Shown here piece after piece: positions 1 through 7,975 of a DNA stretch of 64,000 nucleotides (position 1 is the stretch's first letter; each line of letters starts with the position of its first letter). The DNA lies in the NCBI RefSeq assembly GCF_028771845.1, contig NZ_CP118270.1:6262001-6326000 (forward strand). The letters are read 5' to 3'. Origin of the DNA: Paenibacillus marchantiae. GTDB lineage: Bacteria; Bacillota; Bacilli; Paenibacillales; Paenibacillaceae. The translations under genes were made by a program, and so were the position numbers. The notes under the pieces are model-generated. The model had not been told where the DNA came from. It searched no databases and worked only from the letters and a program-made list of their open reading frames with translations.

Positions 1-252
1 ATAGTTAAAAGGTTTAATCAGCATACGGATGCTCAGTGCATGAGCCTGTGGCTCCGCCAGCTGATCCCGATGAGTGATGCCATATACCGCACCAAATCCA
101 AAAGCAGCAATCACCTGACGCTCCAGTTCCGTTGTCTGTTCCAAAGGTGTACCGATCAGTTCACATATTTTGCCCACCATCTGCTCCAACTCTGAAGCCG
201 CCGCAGCCAAAATTACGTCATTAATATCGTCAGCGTTGATAAATCCAGTCAT
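1..252 (-). CDS. Unrecognised protein, 5' part only (cut by window edge)
   Basis: An open frame of 84 codons begins with ATG at 252 and runs off the left edge with no stop. A GGAG about ten bases upstream could serve as ribosome site. The visible part is acidic at its N-terminus (MTGFINADDINDV) and then helical, with ELEQMVGKICELIG near residues 22-35 and FGFGAVYGITHRD near residues 51-63. There is no signal peptide or membrane segment. I do not recognise the family. A small immunity-type protein is one possibility, but that is only an impression. It is separated from the sugar operon on its right by about 245 bases and is probably transcribed separately. Confidence 0.6.
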   Translation of the reverse strand, partial: MTGFINADDINDVILAAAASELEQMVGKICELIGTPLEQTTELERQVIAAFGFGAVYGITHRDQLAEPQAHALSIRMLIKPFNY

Positions 253-424
253 ATTGTATTTCTCCATTTCTGCTCCGTATTTGATCCATTCTCTCAGACT
301 CTATGAGAACATTGTATCGAAGTTTGGGTCGTGAGTTCAAATGAAATGATTAATTACCTCCGTTTCAGGAAAAACAAGCAAAATAAAATATTCGATTTAT
401 GCCTATAACATAAGAAATAGTATA

Positions 425-457
425 GGCGTTATCCGAAGCAGATGCCCGAATAACGCC
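425..457 (-). terminator. Hairpin after the nan-like operon
   Basis: An 8-bp perfect stem (GGCGTTAT pairing with ATAACGCC) with a 17-base loop lies about 40 bases after the stop of the last gene of the operon. On the minus strand it is followed by TATACTATTTC rather than a clean T-run, so termination may be weak. Confidence 0.4.
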
Positions 458-497
458 TTGCGTAAATTTGTTTCATATAGTTCTCTTAAAAGTCTAT

Positions 498-2090
498 CTA
501 ACAATTCCCTGCCAGTTCCGCATCTGTCCAATGAAGTTGAACACCCTGGCGAATCAGCTGTGCCTGATAGGCATGAAGATGCTCCGTCGAAGCCCTCACT
601 TCTGAGGGCTCTACTTGCTGTGCAATGGCATAAGCGGCAAGGGTGCCAGCAGCCTCGCCAATATTCCATTCGGTGGGATGCAGACGGTAACAACCGTTCG
701 CAATCTGGGTCATGGAAATATTTTTGCAAGCTGGGAGCAAGTTCTTGACTCGCACCGGGATGAGTGCACCCAGCGGAATCTCATAGGGATGGTTCGGTAT
801 ATAAAAAGTCCGCTGGTTCACGGTTGTCGGATGGAGATCCAGATGATAACTGCCGACACCCACACTATCCTCGTAACGTTTGGCTCCCTCTGTTCCCCGC
901 AATTCCTTGCTCACATCCTGCTCGGTAATGGTATATACGCCTCGGATTCGCCGTGATTCCCGAATATACGGCGCTTTCGCGAGACCGTCTTCCGTACCGA
1001 GCACATCTCCACGCAGCCTTACGCCCGGATAACCCTTTCCGCCGTCCAGTCGGGAAGCTGCTGTCTGAAGCCAGTACACTAAGGAAAGAGTTAGTTGCCT
1101 CGCCGCTTCCAGATGCCGCTCGCGTTCCTCCGGCGATACACCAATGATCGGCCCGGCGTAATAATCGTTCAGTGCCCAGTTGAGCAGCGTGACTTCACCA
1201 TCATTCAGTGACTCTGTCCATATAGCCGGGTCAACGATCCGCCGATAATCCCACAGGGAGGTTATGCCCTGATCATTCGGGAACATCGTGAACTCTTTCA
1301 GCTTGGAGGTATCATTGGCATCCGAAGCGTACCAGCTCAGGATCGGATACAGTGAGAACGAGGGAACATACTGACGCCAGCAATCATAATCCCTCGGACG
1401 AGGGATCGTGAAGTCTCCTCCCGGCACATAATCCACTGCCGCCACATGGGTAATCGACTGCATGTCTAGCGGATTCCCTTCATCCAGGGCATGTGGCTCA
1501 CCCGTATCCCGCCGAGATTCCGCTCCACTTACATACTCTACTCCCGCAAGGGGAAGCAGATCACCGCATTCTGTAGCATCGAGATAATAGGCACCCTGGA
1601 GCTTAATTAATCCCCCATTTCGCTCTTCACGCACAGTCACGCCAGTCACCCGGTCACCTGCTGTATCTACCTGAACTGGCACAGTATGATAGAGCACCTC
1701 GATTCGACCGGTGTTCACGTAAGGCCCAAGCATCTCGTGCAAAACGGCAAGCGCGACCTTCGGTTCATGCGCCAAGCGGCTCACCCAGCCATTGCCGGGG
1801 TTAAGAACAGGATCGCTCTTGGCGACATCCGTAAGCGGGTAGTTCCGTCTGTAGTAATCTCTGACTCGGCTGCGGAACTCACGATACGATGCTGTACTGC
1901 CAGATTGTTCAATCCAGCGGTGTTCATCTGGCGGTACTGCCTGTGAGGTCAATTGACCGCCAAGCCAGTCCGTCTCTTCCGTCAAAAGTACCCGTTGCCC
2001 TGCCTTGGCTGCAGCCAGCGCAGCCGCAGTCCCGCCAAGACCACCGCCAATAATGACGATATCACTGTGTTTCTCCTGTTCAATACTCAA
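498..2090 (-). CDS. FAD-dependent oxidoreductase (FAD_oxidored family), last gene of nan-like operon
   Basis: The protein has 530 residues with a dinucleotide-binding motif GGGLGG at residues 15-20 followed by the acidic end of the second strand (TEETDW). A second conserved stretch, YYLDATECGDLLPLAG, lies near residues 168-183. This is the pattern of the FAD_oxidored (PF12831) family, many members of which sit in carbohydrate operons with unknown substrates. The start is TTG and overlaps the TGA of the ROK kinase gene (TTGA), with GGAGG ten bases upstream, so translation is probably coupled. No signal peptide is seen, so it should be cytosolic. Its place in the operon suggests oxidation of the imported sugar or a derivative. 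The exact substrate cannot be read from the sequence. Confidence 0.88.
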   Translation of the reverse strand: MSIEQEKHSDIVIIGGGLGGTAAALAAAKAGQRVLLTEETDWLGGQLTSQAVPPDEHRWIEQSGSTASYREFRSRVRDYYRRNYPLTDVAKSDPVLNPGNGWVSRLAHEPKVALAVLHEMLGPYVNTGRIEVLYHTVPVQVDTAGDRVTGVTVREERNGGLIKLQGAYYLDATECGDLLPLAGVEYVSGAESRRDTGEPHALDEGNPLDMQSITHVAAVDYVPGGDFTIPRPRDYDCWRQYVPSFSLYPILSWYASDANDTSKLKEFTMFPNDQGITSLWDYRRIVDPAIWTESLNDGEVTLLNWALNDYYAGPIIGVSPEERERHLEAARQLTLSLVYWLQTAASRLDGGKGYPGVRLRGDVLGTEDGLAKAPYIRESRRIRGVYTITEQDVSKELRGTEGAKRYEDSVGVGSYHLDLHPTTVNQRTFYIPNHPYEIPLGALIPVRVKNLLPACKNISMTQIANGCYRLHPTEWNIGEAAGTLAAYAIAQQVEPSEVRASTEHLHAYQAQLIRQGVQLHWTDAELAGNC

Positions 2091-3034
2091 TGCTTTGTCT
2101 CCTCCCTGTCACTGCCTTCAGACCAGCCAACACCGTCCTCACGCAGGCGTTCCAAGGCCAGCTGCGCCGCCCCGAAACAGCCTGCCCAGTTACCGAGTTC
2201 AGCCACTGAAACCCGGTCTCCCAACCCGACACTGGATAACTTAGCGGTAAGTATCGGCCACCATATAGCCTGATCATGGGTCACACCGCCACCAAGAATA
2301 ATCAATTCCGGATCTATCGAGGCAGATATATTCGCAATAACCAAGGCCAAATCAGATATGTAACGCTCTAGAATGCACAACGCTATTGCTTCTCCCTGGC
2401 TTGCAGCGGTCATAATCTCTCGGCCGTGAGTATACGTGTTGCCCTTCTGTTCCCGCGCCAACCGCATCAGTGCACTACCGGAAATGTATTGCTCCACGCA
2501 GCCGCATTTGCCACAATTGCAAGGCCGACCGTCAGGCACCAGCACACTGTGCCCCCAGTCCCCACCGCGCCAGTCTACTCCCCGTAACATCCTGCCAATT
2601 GCCATATTGGCCCCACCGACCCCAGTTCCGAGTGTCAGCATAACCAGGTTCTGCTTACCGCGGCCGGTACCAAGCCACGCCTCGCCGAGCAGTGCAGCAT
2701 TGGCGTCGTTATCAGCAGTTGAAGGCAGGCCAAATTCCGCTGTTGCCCACTGTGTCAGTGGCATTCCCTGCCAGCCAGGTAAATTGTTCGTTGCGTGGAT
2801 CACTTCACCCGTTTCCACATTCACCCTTCCTGCCGAGGCAATACCCAGGGCCTTCACTTCTTCACAGCTAGACAACAGTTCACTTACTAACCCGTGCAGC
2901 TGGCCAAGTATAGCCTTCCGGCCCAACCGGGCCTCCGTTGCACATGTAGCCTCCACCAGAACGACTCCGGCTTCATTGACTACAAGCCCTTTAATGCCTG
3001 TGCCACCTACATCTACGCCAATGACCTGTGGCAT
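2087..3034 (-). CDS. ROK family sugar kinase, probably N-acetylmannosamine kinase
   Basis: The 315-residue protein shows the ROK signature: phosphate-1 loop GVDVGGTGIKG at residues 6-16, catalytic Asp110 in NDANAALLGE, and the zinc cluster PCNCGKCGCVEQY (cysteines 172, 174, 177, 179), preceded by GH at 161-162. Length and motifs are normal for a monodomain sugar kinase without the helix-turn-helix of NagC/XylR-type repressors. Because NanE lies two genes upstream in the same operon, phosphorylation of ManNAc to ManNAc-6-P (NanK role) is the most likely reaction. GlcNAc or glucose kinase activity is possible because ROK kinases are often broad. It is cytosolic, and its stop overlaps the start of the FAD oxidoreductase. 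Confidence 0.88.
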   Translation of the reverse strand: MPQVIGVDVGGTGIKGLVVNEAGVVLVEATCATEARLGRKAILGQLHGLVSELLSSCEEVKALGIASAGRVNVETGEVIHATNNLPGWQGMPLTQWATAEFGLPSTADNDANAALLGEAWLGTGRGKQNLVMLTLGTGVGGANMAIGRMLRGVDWRGGDWGHSVLVPDGRPCNCGKCGCVEQYISGSALMRLAREQKGNTYTHGREIMTAASQGEAIALCILERYISDLALVIANISASIDPELIILGGGVTHDQAIWWPILTAKLSSVGLGDRVSVAELGNWAGCFGAAQLALERLREDGVGWSEGSDREETKH

Positions 3035-3062
3035 TTGCTTTCCCCCTATTCACACAAACCCT

Positions 3063-3890
3063 TCAATAAATACGGTCGATAACGGCCCTGGCCGTTAATT
3101 CCTTCATCTTTTTAGTCTCTTCGCCATGCTCGCGCTCCAGTCCCTGGCAGAGCAAGTCGATAATAAACAGCTGAGAGATTTTAGCTCCTACAGAACCGCC
3201 TTCAAGGGGAGACTCCTTCCCCGCGGTCAAGAGCAAGATATCCGCAATAGAAGCAATGGGGGATTTGGCATAGTTCGTCATGGCAATCACCTTAGCCCCG
3301 TTTTGTTTGGCCTTCATCAGCATATCGTTGGTATCCAGCGTACTGCCGGACACACTGATGCCAAAAGCCACGTCACCTTCTCCCATCGTTACCGCCATCA
3401 TGGACTGAATATGGCTGTCGGAATTCGCTTCCGCATGTCGGCCGATGCGCAGAAAACGGTTCTTGGCATCCATAGCGGTAATGCCTGACGAGCCCACGCC
3501 GAAGAATTGCACATGTCGTGCGCTGTCCAGACACTTTACTGCCTGCTCCAACTGATTGCGATCCAGCATACCCAAGCTGGATTGCAGCACACCCACCATC
3601 GAGGCATATAAATGGTCGGCGTAATCGTCCTCTCCCTGCTCGCCGTCTGGCTGGTTCTGCCGTTTCGGCAGCCCTTGGGCCAGCATCAGCTTGAAATCCT
3701 GATAGCCTTTAAACCCGATTTTACGGCAGAATCTCATCACCGTGGTCTCTCCGGTACCAGCAAAATCAGCCAGCTCAGTCACAGAAAAATAGATGATATT
3801 ATCCGGATTGTCCCGTACGCACCTGGCCACCTTCTGCTCCGACTTGGTCATGGAAGGATAATACGTATTAATTCGGTCATTCATCTCCAT
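3063..3890 (-). CDS. MurR/RpiR family regulator (HTH plus SIS domain)
   Basis: The 275-residue protein has an N-terminal helix-turn-helix domain (residues 1-75, with GTGETTVMRFCRKIGFKGY as the recognition region) and a C-terminal SIS sugar-phosphate isomerase fold around residues 120-250 (FFGVGSSG, then ISVSGSTLDT). RpiR-type regulators sense phosphosugars through the SIS domain. Here the natural effector would be ManNAc-6-P or GlcNAc-6-P made by its neighbours. Its start overlaps the nanE gene by 14 bases, so it is co-transcribed and probably autoregulated. Two palindromes in front of the operon (9355-9377 and 9384-9395) are candidate binding sites. Whether it activates or represses cannot be told from sequence. 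Confidence 0.9.
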   Translation of the reverse strand: MEMNDRINTYYPSMTKSEQKVARCVRDNPDNIIYFSVTELADFAGTGETTVMRFCRKIGFKGYQDFKLMLAQGLPKRQNQPDGEQGEDDYADHLYASMVGVLQSSLGMLDRNQLEQAVKCLDSARHVQFFGVGSSGITAMDAKNRFLRIGRHAEANSDSHIQSMMAVTMGEGDVAFGISVSGSTLDTNDMLMKAKQNGAKVIAMTNYAKSPIASIADILLLTAGKESPLEGGSVGAKISQLFIIDLLCQGLEREHGEETKKMKELTARAVIDRIY

Positions 3891-4593
3891 TACTCTTCAT
3901 CCTCGCTTTTCGGGTCACTGCTGCGAACTGTCGGGTAATTAGCTGTGGCCGAGTTATTGCCGAGCCCACCACAACAGCGTATGCCCCCAGATCAAGCGCC
4001 TCTTCTACCTGAGAGGGTTTACTAATCCGCCCTTCGGCAATGACCGGAATCTTCAACCGCTGTGCACACATCCCCAGCAGCTCCAAATTTGGACCTTCCT
4101 GCTGTCGCGAATACGGTGTATAACCCGATAGTGTAGTCGAAACACAGCTGACTCCAAGTGACTCAGCGTATAAAGCTTCCTCCAGAATGGAGATGTCTGC
4201 CATGGAAACCACCCCATTTGCGTTCAGATAGGCGGTGATTTGCTCCAATGTATAATTTTCCGGCCTGGTCTGGCGGGTCGCATCAAATGCAATGATATCT
4301 GCTCCGGCCTCCAGCAGCTCGTCAATTTCTCTGAGGGTTGGGGTGATATATACAGCAGAATCCGGGTAATTGCGCTTCACGATGCCAATAACCGGCAATG
4401 AGACGGTCTGCTTGATCGCACGTACATCTGCTGCCCCATTCGCACGGATACCCGCGGCCCCTCCTTCCTGAGCAGCAGCTGCCATACGGGCCATCATCGC
4501 CGCGCCATGCAGCGGTTCGTTAACCAGCGCCTGGCAGGAAACAATCAGTCCCAAATGCAGTTTCTCCAGCACTACCTTTGTCAGGGTTCTCAC
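3877..4593 (-). CDS. nanE: N-acetylmannosamine-6-phosphate 2-epimerase
   Basis: This 238-residue TIM-barrel protein converts ManNAc-6-P to GlcNAc-6-P. It carries the family's N-terminal GLIVSCQALVNEPLHG (residues 15-30), the GIVKRNY block with probable catalytic Lys73, TPTLREIDELLEAGADIIAFDAT, and the phosphate-binding VIAEGRISKP near the C-terminus. The open frame begins at a GTG directly abutting GAGAGG. A second GTG seven codons in (before LEKLHLGLIVSC) fits the usual family N-terminus, so the exact start is uncertain. It lies just downstream of the DUF4127 gene and overlaps the RpiR gene. No neuraminate lyase (NanA) is encoded nearby, which suggests that free ManNAc or a ManNAc-containing sugar is the substrate. 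Confidence 0.93.
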   Translation of the reverse strand: MRTLTKVVLEKLHLGLIVSCQALVNEPLHGAAMMARMAAAAQEGGAAGIRANGAADVRAIKQTVSLPVIGIVKRNYPDSAVYITPTLREIDELLEAGADIIAFDATRQTRPENYTLEQITAYLNANGVVSMADISILEEALYAESLGVSCVSTTLSGYTPYSRQQEGPNLELLGMCAQRLKIPVIAEGRISKPSQVEEALDLGAYAVVVGSAITRPQLITRQFAAVTRKARMKSNGDE

Positions 4594-4601
4594 CCTCTCT
4601 C

Positions 4602-6155
4602 TTATATTCTGCTTTCCTTACCTGGGTTGGATGGTACGAATCGTACAGACAGGCCCACTTCGAACATCCGGTTCCATGGCATATAACAATCGGTAATCTG
4701 GATACTCCCTGCTGCAGTATCGATCCGCACAGCAAGCTCTTGACGCAACCTTTCCTCTACTCGGGCGGCAACAAGGCCACGAGACCCATCCAGCAAGTAC
4801 TTGCCATAGCCCATCTCCTGCACCGGGCCATTGCTAAGTTCTCCCCGAACGACTGAACAATAGCAGACATCCTCAGCATAGCGGAGAGCGAGGAAATCAA
4901 GATGCGATTGTGTACGACCATAGAGCAGGTAGATCATGGCCTGCGAAATGACGGTTCCCAGCGAGTTGGAGCTGGTATTCCAGGCGGCATATCCAGCCAG
5001 ATCAAATAACATGTCTTTTTGCCGCAGCATCTTGACCAGCTTCTGATCCCCACCATTGGCATATCCCACATCCGCTACAGCCACCGGCTTGTTCTTGCTC
5101 CTGAGCAGAAAGTGTCCATATTCCACCAGTTCCATCAGGTTTCGGTATACATCGTAGCTGTAAAAAGAATGCTGCTGCGACACCGCTTCCGCCATCGTCT
5201 CTCCGGGTGTGCTAATCAACAGCACCAGATCTGCTTCAGTCGCACTGGATGCAATCAACCCACCTGCAGCCAAAATCTGATATTTGAGCGTCTCATAGAA
5301 AAATCGATCCTCGAATAGCGGGGTAACAAACGCCCCCTGAACAGATGATAATCGTGGGTACACCAGCGGCATCCGGCCGCGAGCCTTGTTCATCATTCTG
5401 GAGAGCAGTACGCAACCAACTTCGTCCGCACCAGGATACATGTAGACTTTAAGTTCCAGATCAAGGGCGGTAATCCGGGCTCTCACTTTCTCCTGATCCT
5501 TGGCTGTATGTCCATAAGGCGCTGAATCATCCTGGGGCACAATCATGAAGTCGATAATTCCTTCCTTGACCAGAGCCAGCACTTGCTTGTTTGCTTCAAT
5601 ATTTACGGCCCTGCGTCCCAGGTAATCTTCCAGCACTTCCATTGGTAGACGGTTATCGATATCGGCCAGCTCGCGGATCTCCTCATCCGTCGCAATCCCC
5701 AGCTCCAGCCGATGGCTGATGAAACCTTTGCGAAAAATCTCTCTTCCCCAGTCGGCGTAATAATCCGGCTCCTCATCGGACAGGGAATATTGGGGGCAGC
5801 GCATAATCAGTTGAAACGCATACAATGTTAGCTGCGGGTACTGCTGCTTGATCCCCCGAAGGCGCTCCAGACGGGCCGTCAGTTCATCCGGCTTCAACTG
5901 ATGCAGCCGGGAAGGAATAATCCCGCCGTAGAGCAACGTATCCAAGGCAACGATTGCTCCATCTGCCCCTGCACAGCTCTCCTCAAACCAGGTCCATAAC
6001 TGTTCTACATCGCCCGGACGTTTTTTCAGGCCCATGATTTCAAGTGGCGGACGCTCCACTGTGAATTCCGTTCCCTGTGCCAACAAATAAGGAAACTCAT
6101 AATTGCAAGGCCGTTCATCTAACGGAACAAAGGTTAGCTTATACTGCTTCGGCAT
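4602..6155 (-). CDS. DUF4127 family protein of sugar operon
   Basis: From the preferred ATG (6155, with AAAGGGTGA upstream) the protein has 517 residues. A GTG four codons earlier has almost no spacing to the same ribosome site. It opens with YKLTFVPLDERPCNYEFPY, the hallmark start of the DUF4127 family, and continues with IVALDTLLYGGIIPSR, NIEANKQVLALVKEG, PQDDSAPYG and AWNTSSNSLGTVISQA. No signal peptide or membrane segments are visible. DUF4127 proteins have no established function as far as I know. Residues such as DDSAPYG and DERPCN look like a metal or sugar site, but this is only inference. Its position between the transporter and NanE argues for a step in uptake-linked sugar processing, perhaps deglycosylation or isomerisation. 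Confidence 0.85.
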   Translation of the reverse strand: MPKQYKLTFVPLDERPCNYEFPYLLAQGTEFTVERPPLEIMGLKKRPGDVEQLWTWFEESCAGADGAIVALDTLLYGGIIPSRLHQLKPDELTARLERLRGIKQQYPQLTLYAFQLIMRCPQYSLSDEEPDYYADWGREIFRKGFISHRLELGIATDEEIRELADIDNRLPMEVLEDYLGRRAVNIEANKQVLALVKEGIIDFMIVPQDDSAPYGHTAKDQEKVRARITALDLELKVYMYPGADEVGCVLLSRMMNKARGRMPLVYPRLSSVQGAFVTPLFEDRFFYETLKYQILAAGGLIASSATEADLVLLISTPGETMAEAVSQQHSFYSYDVYRNLMELVEYGHFLLRSKNKPVAVADVGYANGGDQKLVKMLRQKDMLFDLAGYAAWNTSSNSLGTVISQAMIYLLYGRTQSHLDFLALRYAEDVCYCSVVRGELSNGPVQEMGYGKYLLDGSRGLVAARVEERLRQELAVRIDTAAGSIQITDCYMPWNRMFEVGLSVRFVPSNPGKESRI

Positions 6156-6180
6156 GAATGCGTTCACCCTTTCTGTGTTT

Positions 6181-7029
6181 TTATCCTTTAATCGCTCCGG
6201 CGATGCCTTCCATATAGTATTTTTGAGTGAAAAGGAACACGATGATAATCGGCAGTACCGAGATCATGGTGCCGGCGGCAATCCAGCCGAAGTTATACGA
6301 GAACTGACCGTTCAGATACGTCAGGGCCGCAGCCAGTGGATATTTCTGCGGATCATCCAGCACCACAATCGGCCACAGGAAATTGTTCCAGAATGCCATA
6401 ACCTCAAGCAAGCCAATGACGGCAACCCCTGGTTTCACCAATGGCATGACAAGCTGCACGAAGATACGGAACTCGGAGGCTCCATCCATTTTGCCAGAAT
6501 CCCGAATATCCGTCGGTATGCCCAGAAACGTTTGTCGCATCAGAAAGATGTTAAATACCGACACCGCGGCCGGAAGCACAACACCAAGAAACGTATTGCC
6601 CAAGTGAAAGGCCTGGATGGTTAAATAATGCACAATCATCGCCGTTGCCGACGGGATAATCATGGTCGAAATCAGCAGCGTGAACACCAGATTACGTCCC
6701 CTGAACCGAAAGGTCGCGAGTGGATACGCCGTTAGGCAGGACAAAAAGATGTTAAACACTACCCCAAGGAGCGTAATCACCACCGTATTTATGATGTAGC
6801 GTGGAAAATCCATGAACTCCCACACCTGCACGTAGTTATCGAAAGAAATGAAGGTAGGGAGAATTGCTGGTGGATTCGCGAACACATTACGACCAGGCAT
6901 CAGCGATACGCTGAGCAGCCACAGAAAAGGACCCATCATAAACAGGGCAAGCAAAATCAACAGTACATAAATGATCAAATGACGAAGGGCTTTTTTCATT
7001 TTTTTAGACGAAAACGTACACCGAATCAA
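6181..7029 (-). CDS. Carbohydrate ABC transporter permease (MalG type)
   Basis: The 282-residue inner-membrane protein has six predicted membrane segments and the EAA loop near residues 185-212 (DSGKMDGASEFRIFVQLVMP), which contacts the ATPase. It ends in the usual MEGIAGAIKG. The start is TTG, overlapping the TGA of the upstream permease gene (TTGA), with GGGGTG about ten bases before it. An ATG ten codons downstream has no ribosome site. It pairs with the permease encoded just upstream and the lipoprotein binding protein to form a CUT1 importer. No ATPase gene is present in the operon, so a shared MsmX-like ATPase is expected. Confidence 0.93.
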   Translation of the reverse strand: MIRCTFSSKKMKKALRHLIIYVLLILLALFMMGPFLWLLSVSLMPGRNVFANPPAILPTFISFDNYVQVWEFMDFPRYIINTVVITLLGVVFNIFLSCLTAYPLATFRFRGRNLVFTLLISTMIIPSATAMIVHYLTIQAFHLGNTFLGVVLPAAVSVFNIFLMRQTFLGIPTDIRDSGKMDGASEFRIFVQLVMPLVKPGVAVIGLLEVMAFWNNFLWPIVVLDDPQKYPLAAALTYLNGQFSYNFGWIAAGTMISVLPIIIVFLFTQKYYMEGIAGAIKG

Positions 7030-7907
7030 TAGGTATTCACCCCGCCTCTCCGGTTCAGCCGGAACACCAACACACTGAGCGCCGCTACCATCACACTGAC
7101 GATCAGCCCAAGCGCCGAGGCATACCCGAAATTGAATTGCTCCAGCCCTTTTTGAAAAATATATACGCTTGAGGTCAGCGTGGACGTTCCCGGCCCGCCC
7201 TTGGTGAGAATATAGACCTCATCGAATACACGAACGGCCCCCATCACCGAAATTACGGTGCAAAAGAGAATATGCGGCCGCAGCAACGGAAGCGTCACAT
7301 GAATAATCAGTCTCAGTGGTCCTGCTCCATCCACTCTGGCGGCTTCGTATAGATCTGCCGGAATTCCCTGAAGCCCAGCCAAATAGAGCATCATATAATA
7401 GCCGAGACCCTTCCACATGGTGATGAACATCAGCACATACAGCGCCGTACTGCTCGTGGAAAGCCAGGAGACTTGCTCACTGAGAATGCCAACCTTCAGC
7501 AGCAGGTAATTGACTACGCCGTTATTGCCCAACAGCCAGCTCCAGATCAGCGCCACTGCGACCATGGAAGTTACAACCGGTATGTAGTAGGCTGCCCTGA
7601 ACATTTTGACACCTGGAATTCGGCTGTTAACCAGAATGGCCATGAGGATCGAGATGATTTGAATCACCGGTACAACCAGCACATACACCAACGAATTCCA
7701 CAGCGAAATCAGGAAATTATGATCTTGAAAGGCCCGGGTAAAGTTATCCAAACCAACGAAATGTGTCTCTGTAATGACAGAATAATCGGTTAATGAGAGG
7801 GGTATCCCGTAAATAATCGGCCAAAAGGTGAAAACCGCCAGAAACAACAATCCCGGTGCCATAAACGCCCATGCAGCAAAAGATTCGGATCGAATCGCCT
7901 TGTACAC
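7026..7907 (-). CDS. Carbohydrate ABC transporter permease (MalF type)
   Basis: The 293-residue protein has six membrane segments, an EAA motif near residues 185-215 (DLYEAARVDGAGPLRLIIHV), and the conserved FDEVYILTKGGPGTST block of MalF/UgpA-type permeases. The start is GTG (7907) with GGAGG eight bases upstream. It is the second gene of the operon, about 70 bases after the binding-protein gene, with a perfect palindrome in the gap that may lower its expression relative to the binding protein. The substrate is inferred from the downstream NanE and ROK genes to be ManNAc or a related amino sugar. Confidence 0.93.
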   Translation of the reverse strand: MYKAIRSESFAAWAFMAPGLLFLAVFTFWPIIYGIPLSLTDYSVITETHFVGLDNFTRAFQDHNFLISLWNSLVYVLVVPVIQIISILMAILVNSRIPGVKMFRAAYYIPVVTSMVAVALIWSWLLGNNGVVNYLLLKVGILSEQVSWLSTSSTALYVLMFITMWKGLGYYMMLYLAGLQGIPADLYEAARVDGAGPLRLIIHVTLPLLRPHILFCTVISVMGAVRVFDEVYILTKGGPGTSTLTSSVYIFQKGLEQFNFGYASALGLIVSVMVAALSVLVFRLNRRGGVNTY

Positions 7908-7934
7908 GGCTACGCCTCCCTCTCTTCTAGGATC

Positions 7935-7954
7935 GAGGGGGAGTACTCCCCCTC
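7935..7954 (-). other. Intercistronic 20-base perfect palindrome between binding protein and permease
   Basis: A 20-base self-complementary sequence (GAGGGGGAGTACTCCCCCTC) lies in the 68-base gap. As RNA it would form a very GC-rich hairpin without a T-run. Such hairpins between a binding-protein gene and its permeases commonly protect the upstream message and reduce downstream expression. That role is inferred here. Confidence 0.55.
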
Positions 7955-7975
7955 ATCAGACTGTATCGCACAAGT

